Source: Haliclona indistincta (lineage: Eukaryota > Porifera > Demospongiae > Haplosclerida > Chalinidae). Taken from it: a DNA stretch of 64,000 nt. The notes under the pieces were generated by a model. The model made no database searches, had not been told where the DNA came from, and saw only the letters and a list, made by a program, of their open reading frames with translations. Shown in pieces: positions 50,180 to 61,475 of the stretch. Position 1 is the stretch's first letter. Each line of letters opens with the position of its first letter. Made by a program: the position numbers and the translations under genes. The DNA lies in the NCBI GenBank assembly GCA_964017065.1, contig OZ024790.1, positions 6,685,422 through 6,749,421 on the forward strand, in the 5' to 3' direction.

Positions 50180-51932
50180 TAGTAGTAGACAGGCACTTTG
50201 CACAGTACTACGCAACCTTGAACCTCCTGAGGAACTCGCAGAAGGTTACTGTAGGTGTCAGTGCCACCTTAATTAACATTAGAGCATGAGACACAGCCAG
50301 TCAGTGCAAGGGTGAGGTGGAAGCACACAGAGTAATAGAAGGAGTGGAGTACACATTAATGTATGACAGGAGGAGGAGTACGTGAGAGTACACAAAATGT
50401 GTGACACAACCAGGACACAGGTAATAATTTTGGACTTGCATGTTTGGACTTGATCGGACTTGCAAGCTGCCGCATTGACCTCAGCTCTATGTGATTACAT
50501 GGTTGTTGGTCTGAACTAACCAATTAATTGACATAACCACATGGAACTTCTCAGGCTCTTCGTTAATAAGCTCAAGAACCCTATGGTGTGTGTGCTACGC
50601 AGCCACGCAACATTTCAATCTATCTCTCAGACCACACCTTCCATTTCAGCCTTGCATTCTAAAGAGGGTGTGGTTTAGTGATCGTTTGGAGGTCATAATA
50701 AGCAAACTTCTTTGCTATGAGATACAAAATTTGGTGGTACTTTCTGTTCTTTCAAACTATGCATTGTAATACTATCATGAAAATAAGCTTTGTATTCTTA
50801 ATTTTTGAATCTTGCACAGTCCAATAATAAATAAAACAAGAGTATGGAGTGGACAAACAGTACAAGGTCTTAGCTGATAGTTTATTCTGCTTAGAAAGGT
50901 ACAGAATTTGGATAATAGACTGAAATTTCTGTTTTTCAAACTGAGCGTTAAAATACAAAACATGAAAAATGGCTAAAATTTGATTTTTGAACTTGCCAGT
51001 CCTGGAGCAAAAATTGAGTGGACAAACAGTACACAGACCGGTAACTGTACTATGAAGCTCACAATATCAGGAACTATGGTAGCAGACAGAGTACAATTTT
51101 CAAGAATTCATAAATTAGATAGTTCATACCATCATATGTGACTGTGAGTTGATCACTCCATGGTCCATGTTGTCCTGTACTGTCAGTAACAGCCACAGCA
51201 AATGAGTAGTTGTGTCCACGAGTGATCAGGTCATCAGTCATGCTCAGTATCAGTGACTCAGTGTTGCTAGTACTGTAGCACGAGCTAGAGCTACTGTAGT
51301 TAGTAATATTGATAGTGTAGTTGAAGACACAGTCTGTGGGTCCATGAGGAGCTAGCCATGTTAGTGATATTACTGGTGGCTCGATGGCGGTGATACTCAG
51401 ATCTGATGGAGGGCTAGCTGCACCTAAATTATTATAATTATTGCAACCTATAATTTTTAATGCTGACTTCATTACCTGCTATTGTAATGGTCTCTGACTG
51501 TGTAGTAGCTATCAGTGATCGACATGTGATATTATTGTCATGATCAGATATTTGAACACTATTAATAGTAGCATTTGACATCACTGTTAATCCCACAACA
51601 TGAGATACAACAGTATAGTAGACTGGTATGTGATGGATCATCGTATACTATCACATCTCATCTATACTGCCATTGCAATGGAGGTGGTTCAGCATTTGAG
51701 ATATTAGTCATTCTAACAATAGTGCAGTTGATAGTGACATCTTGTCCAGGACAGGCTGATAGCCCACTAGCTGGTTGAACAGGATGGAGTATGACTGTGT
51801 CTTCAAGTACAGGTTGACTAGCAGCTGATATGTACATTTAGTATTATGAACATGTAGTTATTGTGGGAACTTTGAATCATGGCCCTCACCTGGTGTGTAG
51901 AAGCAAACTGTTTGAAGAAGAGCAACAAGCAT

Positions 51933-52073
51933 TCATACTTGTAGTACTCAAGTTAACGAGTCAGTAATAAAATTCATCCGTAGAGTCATTGTATTTATAG
52001 GGCATCGCCGGGGGCGCGGCGCGGGCATTATGCTTCCGGCCCCTAGGCTCCTAAGACAAACTGATTACTGGTA
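51933..52073. promoter_or_regulatory. Short divergent promoter, second receptor pair
   Basis: Only 141 bp lie between the dead ITIM receptor start and the intact plus-strand receptor. A TATAAATA box on the minus strand (51992-51999) and a GC-rich block GCCGGGGGCGCGGCGCGGGC (about 52007-52026) are present. Confidence 0.5.
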
Positions 52074-55000
52074 ATGGCGTCGTTAATTCTCTTCTGTTTG
52101 ACGTTTCTTGTTCTCTCCTGTTCCATTACTCTGTGTACTGGTGAGTACAACAGTTTTTTGAAGCTGTAATTGTTGTTTGATTCTATGGAATCGGTGATGA
52201 GAATTCCTTGTCGCTGTTGGTATGATATATATTATTATGGGTGTGGTTATACATGTAAGTATAATTCATCCAGTTGTTCAAGACTTTAATGGCTTACTAT
52301 AAGCACCATAAATTTATTACAATTACCAGTGCTGCTAGCCTGCTACTTATTGTTTTGTCTTACTGTCATCTCCAACACATTTGTAGTCGTCATCTAAGCT
52401 AATGTCAACCCTAGCCTCGTGTCCATGCGCTAGAAGAGGGTGGAGTGAAGGGAGAAAGAAGCACCCGGTTATATACTGCATACCCATGCGCGACTAGCGG
52501 TGACTGTATTCTAGCTTGAAACTCTAGCACAGGAGCAGAAGTACAATTTAACAATAATTGTGTGTTACCGGTAACGGAAACGAGCAACATCGATTAACAT
52601 GAGCGGCATAAAGTGAAGCGATTAAGCTGACTATCGCGTAGGCAGACTCACCACTAAGTTATTTTATTATTAATTGAATCCAGAGCTGGAGCTAACGAAC
52701 GAGCTGCTTCTCAGCCAGTTGTTTATATACTTAATAACTGAGGTGTGGTTTGAATAACTCCTTCCACGTATAATCGGAATAATTATTTTACAGTAAAAAT
52801 TAATTAATAAACGGATGTTAGCACATGTGCGTGCAGTAGATACCAGACGCTTATTTCTTTTTCTATTATACTATCACCTGGGTACGACGCTAGTGTCAAC
52901 CTGTGTCTTTATGTTCATAATCTTAATTTTCCCAAATCTGGTTGATTGTTCCTGCACGTTCGGTGTTTATGATGGTTTGATCATAGGCTGCTAGTGTGTT
53001 GGTGAAGTCAATTTTAGACCCCAGAGCTTGATTCTTATGATTTTCTCCTTGAAGATTGATTGTTATAGATAAACATTGTAACGACAAAATTATTGTCTAT
53101 ATTCTAAATAGTTAAAGCTATGTGCTCGCTATGGATGCAACTACTAACTCTTTCTGTTGTATTTACCACGCTTGATTCTTATTATTTTCTCCCTTGAATA
53201 TTGACTATAGATAAACATTGTAATGACAAAATTATTGCCCATATTCTGGCTTTTACTATGTACTATAAATAATATAACTAGTACATTCATGGAATGGCAG
53301 GGGCGAGCCTGAGCATTGATATAATTTAGCCTCGTTAGTGTATAGTTGTCTATATACATTTAATTATTATTTGCACCAGGTCATGTGGTGAGTAGATAAG
53401 TAGACTAGATAAGTCTGTATTATGTTTAGACCTGCTTCACCACAGATATTTGTGCTATAATGTTAACATTAATTTTTTTTGTTGATGGTGAATAGAATCA
53501 ATAGTTTGGTTATGTTCAGATAATTAAGGTGAACTTTCTCAACTATCTCTTGCTGGATGAGTGTGTTCCTTGTCTATAGGCGTCATGGGAACGATGTACC
53601 TGGAAGATGTGATGAGTAGGGTTCCTCGGTCTCCTCACTCACTGCAGGTATCACACACGAGCTCATTAGACATACCTGTTTGCTCTGTTGCAGCTACTAC
53701 TCTCCGCCGGCGTCTCCGGTAGGCCCTTTGATATTCCTTTTGTCGCTCCAGTCGTCCGCTTCCACGTTGATCGGGTGACTCTGCCTCTCGTCTTCGCTTT
53801 CTGGTAGCGGCCTTGTCGTGTAAAAGTTGTTGCTTTTTAAGTGTCTCTGATCTCTGTTGTTGTCGTACCTGAGTCATCTCATCATTGCCAGAATGCCAGG
53901 TTTTGAAACCAAGCGCCAATTATAATGTGCGCACGTGCTAAAAAGGGCGTTTCCTACTTCTCGGGAACATTGAAAACGACAAACGCTACCCCGTGACAGA
54001 TTGATAGATACATTCCCCGCCGCGTGGGCCATTGTGCCAATCAATGTGGGGCTCGCTCAGGTTCACCCCAATTACTAACTTCTTCTGTTGTACCTTTTCT
54101 ATGTAGTTGACATATTTCAGAGTCAAGATCGTTCTACCTGTTATGGAATGAAGGCTAATGTGACTTGTGTTACTGTTGTAGCTGATGGTCGCCTTCGATG
54201 GAGCATTGACGGCAACATAGTATTGGATGTTGGCAGTGGACAAACTACCAGTTTCAACCAAACTGTCAATGGTAGTACATTTGTGTTTGTCAGAGGATCT
54301 CAATTGCCTGGGTCGAATGTTTACACCTATACATCAACTGTCTCATTGGACACTAGTAAAGCTACATCTATAAGTTGTTCTGATGGAATCGTAACAGAGA
54401 CTTTGGAAATTGATTTTTTAGGTAACCTTGTGACATTATTTTTATTCAAATCTTTTTTACTATACCATTATAGTTGAAGATCAACCTGCTGATTCATCAA
54501 CCAGTAATAATGAAGATGATCTACACACTAGTGTTATCATATCATGGAATGCTCCTGTCAATGCAGGAATTTGCTGTGTCAGATATCATGTAGTTTCATC
54601 TAATGGAACTACCATGAATACCACTCAAAGGAATTTTACTCTGTACAACATTAAAACACTACAAGAACGTGACAATGCTTTTATTTCAGTTCGTTGTATG
54701 GATCAGGTTGGGACAATGGGACCAGAAGCTATTTATCGACCTGATATTGGTATGTTAAGTTACTGATTCTATCATATGGTTTGGCTCATTGTTATTATTA
54801 TTACAGTATTAGAATTTGTTACTGTTTCTAATCCTGAACATGTTGGGTTTAGTGGTAACATGTCTATGTATGAAGTCAGTTTCAATGTGCCGGTGAGTGT
54901 TTATGATTACATGTGTAAGTTTTACAGTACTAGCCACTTTGTAATTTCAGAATTTAAGTGGAGTTGCTGGTTCTTCAGTGAAAAGCTGCTCTGTTGCTGT

Positions 55001-55596
55001 CATAGTATCTGGCAGTGGTAGTGTTTATCGAAAGTTCTGTGATCTACTACGAAGCAGAGCCTCATTTACGATATCTGATCTATCACCTTTTAGTGTCTTG
55101 ATAACATTTGGTTATGGATTAGGATGTGGCTTTGCCACTCTTTTTTCACCTATAAATAGGGACGATTATGGTGAGTATGCTTGTTTCATTTAACACTAAT
55201 AATTTGTACCTCCACAGACACAAGTACTCTAGTGGATGCCCGTAAGTAAAGCACTAATTTCACTTAGTCTGGTAGAGAATAACTATAATTATGTTACTTT
55301 TTTGTTAGGTGAGTCAGGAGATAGAGCACAAAGGATAACTGCTCTTGAAGGACGGAATACTGGTCTTGAAGGACTGATTATAATTATTGGTGTTGTCCTG
55401 GGTGTCACAGTACTTCTACTAATCGCGATAATCATTATTATAGCGCTAATCTTAATCTTTGTCTTCAAACTAAAGAAAGACCACTCTAAAGTAAGTATTA
55501 TCAGCTAACTTGAATTTGTGTTTATTTCGTGTATAATAGAATTCAACACAAGAGAGCGAGGAACTAACACCGAACCGGGATAGTATTAAGATGTAA
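52074..55596 (+). CDS. Ig/Fn3-like receptor, short-stalk paralogue (copy 2)
   Basis: Eight exons with consistent phases, 408 aa: 52074-52140, 54107-54421, 54474-54749, 54807-54892, 54951-55170, 55218-55241, 55309-55490, 55540-55596. It has a signal peptide (MASLILFCLTFLVLSCS), an Ig-like domain (NVTCVTVVADGRLRWSIDG, SISCSDG), an Fn3-like domain (VIISWNAPVNAGICC), a third beta-sandwich-like module, only about two heptads (ITALEGR, NTGLEGL), a TM helix and a short tail (NSTQESEELTPNRDSIKM). Compared with copy 1 the stalk is contracted and lacks the sequon array, the tail is unrelated, and an additional 24-nt exon precedes the TM exon. Intron 1 is enlarged by a transposon. The frame is open throughout, so it is probably functional. 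Confidence 0.85.
52440..53275. other. Intron 1 interior, no feature
   Basis: AT-rich with an internal direct repeat: TTGATTCTTAT(T/G)ATTTTCTCC and ATAGATAAACATTGTAA(C/T)GA occur at about 53030-53090 and 53170-53230. No coding support. Confidence 0.45.
53276..54072. mobile_element. Element with GGGGCGAGCCTGAGC ends (copy 2) in intron 1
   Basis: Matches 48540-49344 nearly end to end, stopping at the CCCCAATTA point on the right, 34 bp before the exon 2 acceptor. It carries a longer basic ORF on the minus strand: about 53919-53635, with MTQVRQQQRSETLKKQQLL, DKAATRKRRREAESP and RQKEYQRAYRRRRR. The product may be the N-terminal DNA-binding part of a transposon protein; no other domain is present. 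Confidence 0.65.
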
Positions 55597-55749
55597 TGTT
55601 GAAACCTTCTATTATAAACTCTATAGTACTGTGGTAGCTGTACTTGAACCCCGTTTATAGTTATTATATTGTTCTCTTTGTATGTTGTAATGTCTATCCA
55701 TAATAAAATTATGACCTTATTTGGTGATAATTACCCGTGCGCAGTATGC

Positions 55750-56596
55750 GCCAGGGTAATATTGCACTTTTGCCTGAGATTCAAATCATCTTCGAGCATA
55801 GCACTACACGGGCTATAGCTAGGTTTGAAAAGCTCTGTACATATGCATTTCTACCATAGCAATCAGACCATCAAAACTATCAAGTATTGCTGATGTGTTA
55901 TCATAGCAATTAGCGATTCTTGCTCTATTGCAGGTGTTGTTGATCTTCATCTTGTAGTATCCTCATTGCATGGTGTCTGTGGTAGCACTAGCTTGTTCAT
56001 GGTATTAACATGTTCCTGTATGGAGGTGTTGTGTAGGAAGAGGGTGGTAACAGAAAGGATGAGAGAGTAAACATGACAGCTATTATTGCTACCAACACCT
56101 CTGGATAATCATGCAGCACTAATTGCTATCTGACTTCCTGTGTTTACATTGGTTGTCTAATTACGTGACATCATATGACGTTTGGAGTTGCTCGGCAACA
56201 CGCGGGGTCTATGTGACGCACGGGGGTTCTATGCACGGGTTTATACCAGTAACAGTTAGTGCTTCACTGCTGCAACTGTGCTTGCTAAGCATTAGAGCAA
56301 GCAATAATTTCTACAACACTTACATAACATTCCAGCTTGTGTTGAGCAATACTTTTGCATATCTAAAGCAAAAAATAGAGCTACATTGTACCGGTTTTAT
56401 TGTGTAGTGTTGTAGCACAATAATTATTGGTAAGACTGTAGTGAACCACTTCAGTAGTAATAGCATGATGCTATGGTGTGAACTGATACAAAATTCTTCT
56501 TAATTATTACTGAAATAAATCTTACAGTACCAAGCTCTGAAAGCAAACATAGCTTGCTCAAAAACATTTTTTAAGTTCCACAATAAATGTGAGAAA
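55750..56596. repeat. Segmental duplication block (copy 2, part a)
   Basis: Collinear with about 16660-17555 (for example TTGATCTTCATCTTGTAGTA, GGTTTTATTGTGTAGTG). Homology breaks at about 56596, where the tandem repeat starts. Confidence 0.8.
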
Positions 56597-57580
56597 GAAC
56601 AGACTTCACAAAACCCTCGGCGTGTTGCACATTGTAGAGTTAGCTCCTTAGTTATAGTTTGCAGAAGGAGCTTTGCAGCTAAAGCCAACCTGTTTGCTAT
56701 TGAAACTGCACTGCTAAACAGAAGACAGCAAAGTGTTGACCATAAGGACAACTGAGGTGTGTCAAGTGGGCGTGACCGTGAACACTGACTAGCCCGGACT
56801 AGCCATTGCTCTTGGCTTTTTCTTGAGATGTCTACGCACCCCCAGAGCTGTCCTGCAGTTTAGATGGAATCTACAAGTACCTAGGTAGTCAACTATGGGC
56901 GCTTTTGTCATCAGAGAGGTCAAAGACGGCCGTCAAGGTGAGCCAGCTATAACTCGAGAACGAAAGCACTTTAGCAAAATCCACGAGTCAATTGCAAGCC
57001 ATTGTCATGCTAAGCCTGTTCATACCTTGACCGAGTTTCAGAAGTGAGCGATGGTCTCTGCAGCTCATTGGACAGAATGAATGAACGAATGAACAGATTT
57101 CACGAAACCCTCGGCGTGTTGCACATTGTAGAGTTAGTTCCTTAGTTATGGTTTGCAGAAGGAGCTTTGCAGCTAAAGCCAACCTGCTTGCTATTGAAAC
57201 TGCACTGCTAGCCAGAAGACAGCAAAGTGCCGACCACAACCGAGACAAGGTGTGTCAAGTGGGCGTGACCGTGAACACTGAGTAGGTAGCCATTGCTCTT
57301 GGCTTTGATAGGCTTTTTCTTGATATGTCTACGCACCCCCAGAGCTGTCCTGCTGTTTAGATGGAATCTACAAGTACCTAGATAGTCAACTATGGGCGCG
57401 TTTGTAGTCAGAGAGGTCCAAGACGGCCGTCAAGGTGAGCCAGCCATACATAACTCTAGAACTAAAGCACTTTAGCAAAATCCACGAGTCACATTGCAAG
57501 CCATTGTCGTGCTAAGCCTGTTCATACCTTTACCGAGTTTCAGAAGTGAGCGATGGTGTCTGCAGCTCGATGGACAGAAT
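56597..57580. repeat. 494-bp tandem repeat, two units
   Basis: Unit 1 starts at 56597 and unit 2 at 57091 (GAACAGA(C/T)TTCAC...ACCCTCGGCGTGTTGCAC). Shared landmarks include GCAGAAGGAGCTTTGCAGCT and GACGGCCGTCAAGGTGAGCC. A third, diverged partial unit lies in the nested element at about 49830-50045. Each unit contains an ATG/GTGAGC-like site and CATAACTC(G/T)(A)GAAC. Confidence 0.8.
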
Positions 57581-57594
57581 GAATGACAAACTGA

Positions 57595-57628
57595 GTACCG
57601 TAACCCTCGCGCATGCGCCGAGGGTTAA
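57595..57628. repeat. 34-bp direct repeat containing a palindrome (left copy)
   Basis: Starts GTACCG and holds TAACCCTCG/CGAGGGTTA arms around a GCATGC centre. It is identical to 59898-59931, which directly follows a 27-A run, so it is a probable LINE target-site duplication. Confidence 0.75.
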
Positions 57629-57689
57629 TGACAAACCAAGTAAGCATTCTATTATTGTCCCAAGTAAGCATTCTATTCATTCATCTGGA

Positions 57690-59045
57690 AGCATTCTATT
57701 ATTGTCCCAATTCCTAAATCTTCCCCACCCTCTGACTCTCCTACCAACTATCGGCCTATCTCTCTTTTATCTATAGTCTCCAAACTTCTTGAAAAACATG
57801 TCGCTGATATTCTTCTTGACCACTTTCTTACTAATTCCCTTATTTCACCTAATCAATTTGGCTTCATGCCCTCTCGTTCCACCTCTGATGCCATGATCTC
57901 AGTTTGCCACACTATTCTCTCAGATTTGGATCGCTCCACACCAATCTGTGGCATCTTTCTTGATTTAAAGAAGGCTTTTGACTCTGTCAGTCACTCTTCT
58001 CTCCTGAGTCAGCTATTCTCTATCAATCTTCCCAACCACATCTGTCATTGGCTTGCTTCCTATCTCTCTGGTCGTACCCAATCTGTGAGAGTTGGCAAGA
58101 GTGTTTCCTCTCCTCAGCCAGTTTTGTCTGGTGTCCCTCAGGGGTCCATACTAGGTCCTCTGCTTTTCATTTTTTACATCAATGACATTGTCACTCTTAA
58201 CCCACACTTCTCTTTAAACTTGTTTCTCTATGCTGATGATATGCTTCTTCTTCATCCATTGAATCATACTGCTGATATTGCCACTATCAATTCATTGCTT
58301 TCTGATATTCACTGCTGGCTCTCCTCTAGATCACTTAACATCAACTTACAAAAATCAAAATTCATGATTTTTTCACTTCGTCCACAGTCATTTTTTGACT
58401 CACTACCCCCTGTGCAAATCAGCAATATCCCTCTTGACAGAGTTTACTCCTACAAATACCTTGGGCTAACCTTTCAGCCCAATTTGTCATGGTCTTCTCA
58501 CATTCATAATATAAGAATGAAAGCAAGGAAACGCCTTGGGCTAATCTACAGGCATTTTTACCACCACTGCCCCTCATCTACTCTACTTACTCTGTACAAA
58601 ATGTTGGTTCGCCCAATCTTGGAGTACGGTGCTGCTATCTGGGATCCACCTTCACTAACTGCAAGCTCATCTATTGAATCTGTTCAACATTTTGCTTTAA
58701 AAATGGCATCTAAATCGTGGGCTTCCAGCTACCCATCTCTTCTTTCCCAATTTGCTATAAAGCCTCTTGAACAGAGAAGAAAAATTTGCAAAGCTTCCTC
58801 TCTGTTCAAACTCAAATTTGGTTTTTCTCATTCAATCAATTGTCCTCTCATATCACCTTCCCCGCCTCTGCATTTCTCCCGCAATTATAATAGACATGAT
58901 TTTGCCCCCATGCATCTTCTGCAAATCAGCTACTTATATGAATTCTTTTTACCCCACCTCTATCAAGCTCTGGAACTCTCTTCCCTCTTGTATCAAATCT
59001 ACTGATTCTTTTTCTCTATTTAAGTCCAGGCTATTTACTAATAGG
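57690..59045 (+). pseudogene. Non-LTR retrotransposon reverse transcriptase
   Basis: The frame opens with IIVPIPKSSP and NYRPISLLSIVSKLLEKH, then has GIFLDLKKAFDSVSH (motif A, D), SGVPQGSILGPLLFIFYIND (motif B), FLYADDMLLL (catalytic DD) and YKYLGLTF, matching RTs of the CR1/L2/Jockey type. The C-terminal part continues to about 58910, then shifts frame by one base to NSFYPTSIKLWNSLPS and FKSRLF. No endonuclease domain lies upstream; the copy is 5' truncated. Confidence 0.85.
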
Positions 59046-59188
59046 TTAGACGACGGATCGAGGCAACTACGGGATTTAGAGTGCCGCGGGAACCGATGTA
59101 TAGACGTTCCGAGCGCGTAGCGCGAGGGCGTCTATTTCGGTTGCCAAGGCGCTCTAATTCCCGTAGTTGCCGATGATTCGTCGTCTAA
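59046..59188. repeat. Foldback MITE, family A (copy 2)
   Basis: Arms of about 60 bp (TTAGACGACGGATCGAGGCA... against ...CGTCGTCTAA) flank the loop TTCCGAGCGCGTAGCGCGAGGG minus ends. On the opposite strand the loop differs by one base from that at 37334-37353. Confidence 0.85.
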
Positions 59189-59897
59189 GGTATTTATACT
59201 ACAGCTACATGGCAACAATAAACCGACGCAGATATTTTTTGATAAACAATGGTTGATGACAGTCCCAAAGCTGCTGAGTTCCTGCAGCATGAGCGTTTCT
59301 TCTTGCTCGAAAACACGTGCTGTGACCCGGCTGCCACACCCACAAACGCCGCTTTGCGTTACACGAGGCAATGGCTGAACTTGGACTCCAACGAACGGTT
59401 AGAATGATGGTTACTAGAGTCCATCAGTCTTTTGTACTTGCTGTGTGCGTTTATTGGGCAATCTTTAAGCTGTCAACATAGCAAAACGTGGTAAGTTACT
59501 TGCTTTCTTACGTTTTCCATGCACGACAAGTCAGCATCGATCGTAGCCAAGTACTCGGGTCTATAGATGCTGTGCTGCCCATGCCAGAAGCGAACACAAC
59601 ACATACTGGCCCAGTAACTACCAAAGCTAGTACCTGTACAAAAGAAACTCATGACCGCTCATGACAGAGGAAAACATGATCATGAGTTCCAGCGGAAAAA
59701 TATGAGTTCCAGCGGAAAAATACGAGTTCCCGCGGAAGAATACGTGATTTATTTTCCTCCAACTGACCAATCAGATTCTAGAATTACATTGAACTGTAGT
59801 ATAATATCTTTTAGATCACTAAAACCTTCATTCATTAGCATTATTGCTATTTCACATTTCTTCTGAAATGAAAAAAAAAAAAAAAAAAAAAAAAAAA

Positions 59898-59931
59898 GTA
59901 CCGTAACCCTCGCGCATGCGCCGAGGGTTAA
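59898..59931. repeat. 34-bp direct repeat (right copy)
   Basis: Exact copy of 57595-57628, directly after the poly(A) run. Confidence 0.8.
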
Positions 59932-60308
59932 AAAGGCTTAGATTTTGCAGAATAACAATCCTTGCACTACAGTATCGATCATGATGATTATTGCTAACTT
60001 GCAGTAATAATTATTATGTAGCAAAAAATTTATTGTCGACAAAACTAGACTACAGGACTAAGGTCATGGAGAGAGAGATGATTTGTTACAATACAAAATA
60101 ATTACCATGCAATATCCGTCAACATGTACTTACAAACAGTTGTATCAACTGACAAAATTGCACCTATTGCTTCATCAGTAACACTTAAACAGGCACGTGT
60201 CAAGCTCACCATCAAAACCATTATAACCACTGTGTTATACCTGCTACCTAAGAACTGTCCGTGCATCAAAAATTCTCACCTGTAAAGTAGTCGTGATTTC
60301 AAAAAGTT

Positions 60309-60506
60309 ATGCAACAGTACTTCAATGACACAGCAATCCGTCCGTTAGAAAATATATATAGGTTAACAGCAGTCACTGAAAAAGAGCACCCATGCACTAT
60401 TGCCGAGCATTGTATGCAGTGCGATCGATCAGGTAAACTAAAGAAATTTCAACAGTCGACACTTTATAAACATCACCGGATGATCCATCCCAATAATGAG
60501 GAGTAA
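60309..60506 (+). CDS. Small Cys/His-containing ORF, unidentified
   Basis: 65 codons: MQQYFNDTAIRPLENIY, then CMQCDRSGKLKKF and LYKHHRMIHP. The CxxC...HxxxH spacing is longer than in a classical C2H2 finger. The paralogue at 17938 is broken, so function is doubtful. Confidence 0.3.
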   Translation: MQQYFNDTAIRPLENIYRLTAVTEKEHPCTIAEHCMQCDRSGKLKKFQQSTLYKHHRMIHPNNEE

Positions 60507-60876
60507 ACTATGAGAAGCCCTGTGCAAATTAAGGAATTTACGCAACGATAGCCAGACGGATGTACACAGTTGGGTACATCAACAAGATCACATCACTGAC
60601 TAAGGTGATCACACTACATCACTCAATCTTGACATGATGATACTGACTGACTAAGGCACGACACTCCGGATCACTTACGCAACATTTACATGAATAATTC
60701 ATGAGGCACTGCTGTGCCTTCTAAATATTACCACCTTATAACATGAATCCACTTCCTAGCAATGGTATGAAAAACAAAAAATAATTAACTTCATTTCATC
60801 AATAATTATTTTGATAACCGTGACATTAATATTAATGTTTTTTCATGAATAATTGCAATTGAGTGATCACTTGCAG

Positions 60877-61070
60877 GACAGCACAAACCTTATACCTTGT
60901 TCTCTGTGTGTCTTGGTGTGTAGAACACTGAATGGTGGTCGTATTGCTAGTTGTATTGATGGCAAGGACAGGACCAGTATGTCAGTTTCACTAGAGGAGT
61001 GTTGTCTACTCAGAAACAGACATAGACTCAAGGATGACCAGTTCATGAAGGCACTGGAGGCACTGCGCAG
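60877..61070 (+). CDS. INPP4-like phosphatase core exon (open copy)
   Basis: A 194-nt exon between TTGCAG and a GTGATA donor, open throughout. It has CVLVCRTLNGGRIASC, then CIDGKDRTSMSVSLEEC and DDQFMKALEALR. This corresponds to the active-site loop (Cys-x5-Arg, here C-IDGKD-R) and the following helix of inositol polyphosphate 4-phosphatases, which act on PtdIns(3,4)P2. No upstream INPP4 exons are recognised, so it is an isolated exon or fragment. Copy 1 (18495) is frameshifted. Confidence 0.55.
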
Positions 61071-61475
61071 GTGATAACATGATCACTTCATGTAATCCTT
61101 TTGCACAGACTTATATGCTCATGTAAATTCTGATATCTCTCATAATTATCGTGCAGCTGAACAATAGTCGTCACATCTGAGCTGACTTAAGAGGAGAGAG
61201 ATTGTACAATGACTGATATTGATAGGACCTAGGGGTCACTGTATCTGATCATTATTAATCAATGTCACTTTCTTCCTCCCATGTGTGTGGAACCCACAAC
61301 ATACTTGTGATAAGCACACGAACAGCGTCCTGTACATCTATAAACAGTATAGTTTAATAATACATCATGATGAATAATTATATTCATTTTGCTATAAAGA
61401 ATCAGTGGCTTCTGTTAACATAGCTGACCATGAAGTGAATTATATATTGCATAGGTCATATACTCAGACACACAC

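Larger units (their letters stand above)
48054..51040. mobile_element. TIR element (GTCTGTGTACTG family), copy 2, with nested insertions
   Basis: The ends GGTCTGTGTACTGTTTGTCC and its inverted copy are flanked by GTAACT(G) at 48048 and 51041, a target duplication inside the Fn3 exon of the pseudogene. Its own sequence is an inverted match to 46225-47638. Two further elements (48540-49344 and 49491-50179) interrupt it, accounting for the length difference. Confidence 0.8.
47745..51932 (-). pseudogene. Inactivated second copy of the ITIM receptor
   Basis: The start exon is 51932-51890 (MLVALLQTVCFYTP). The Ig exon begins at 51824 but has a TGA at 51658-51660 (Gly codon GGA in copy 1), then a frameshift around 51630. 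The first Fn3 exon is well preserved (about 51424-51130: VISLTWLAPHGPTDCVFNY). The short Fn3 exon is split by a 3 kb transposon (48054-51040). The next Fn3 exon (47943-47745: GFPVRHYVVSYNTSDNRT) is intact. Stalk, TM and ITIM exons are missing; transposon 46225-47638 occupies that position. It is a clear pseudogene. Confidence 0.85.
57629..59897 (+). mobile_element. 5'-truncated LINE with poly(A) and 34-bp TSD
   Basis: A reverse-transcriptase segment followed by a foldback element, unrecognised sequence (59190-59870) and A27 (59871-59897). Identical 34-bp repeats flank it. The 5' junction contains three copies of AAGCATTCTATT(C/A), possibly formed during insertion. The second half may include sequence from an earlier insertion. 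Confidence 0.65.

Noticed and set aside
54088..54303. Antisense ORF over the receptor Ig exon
   Set aside because: Overlaps a conserved coding exon on the plus strand.
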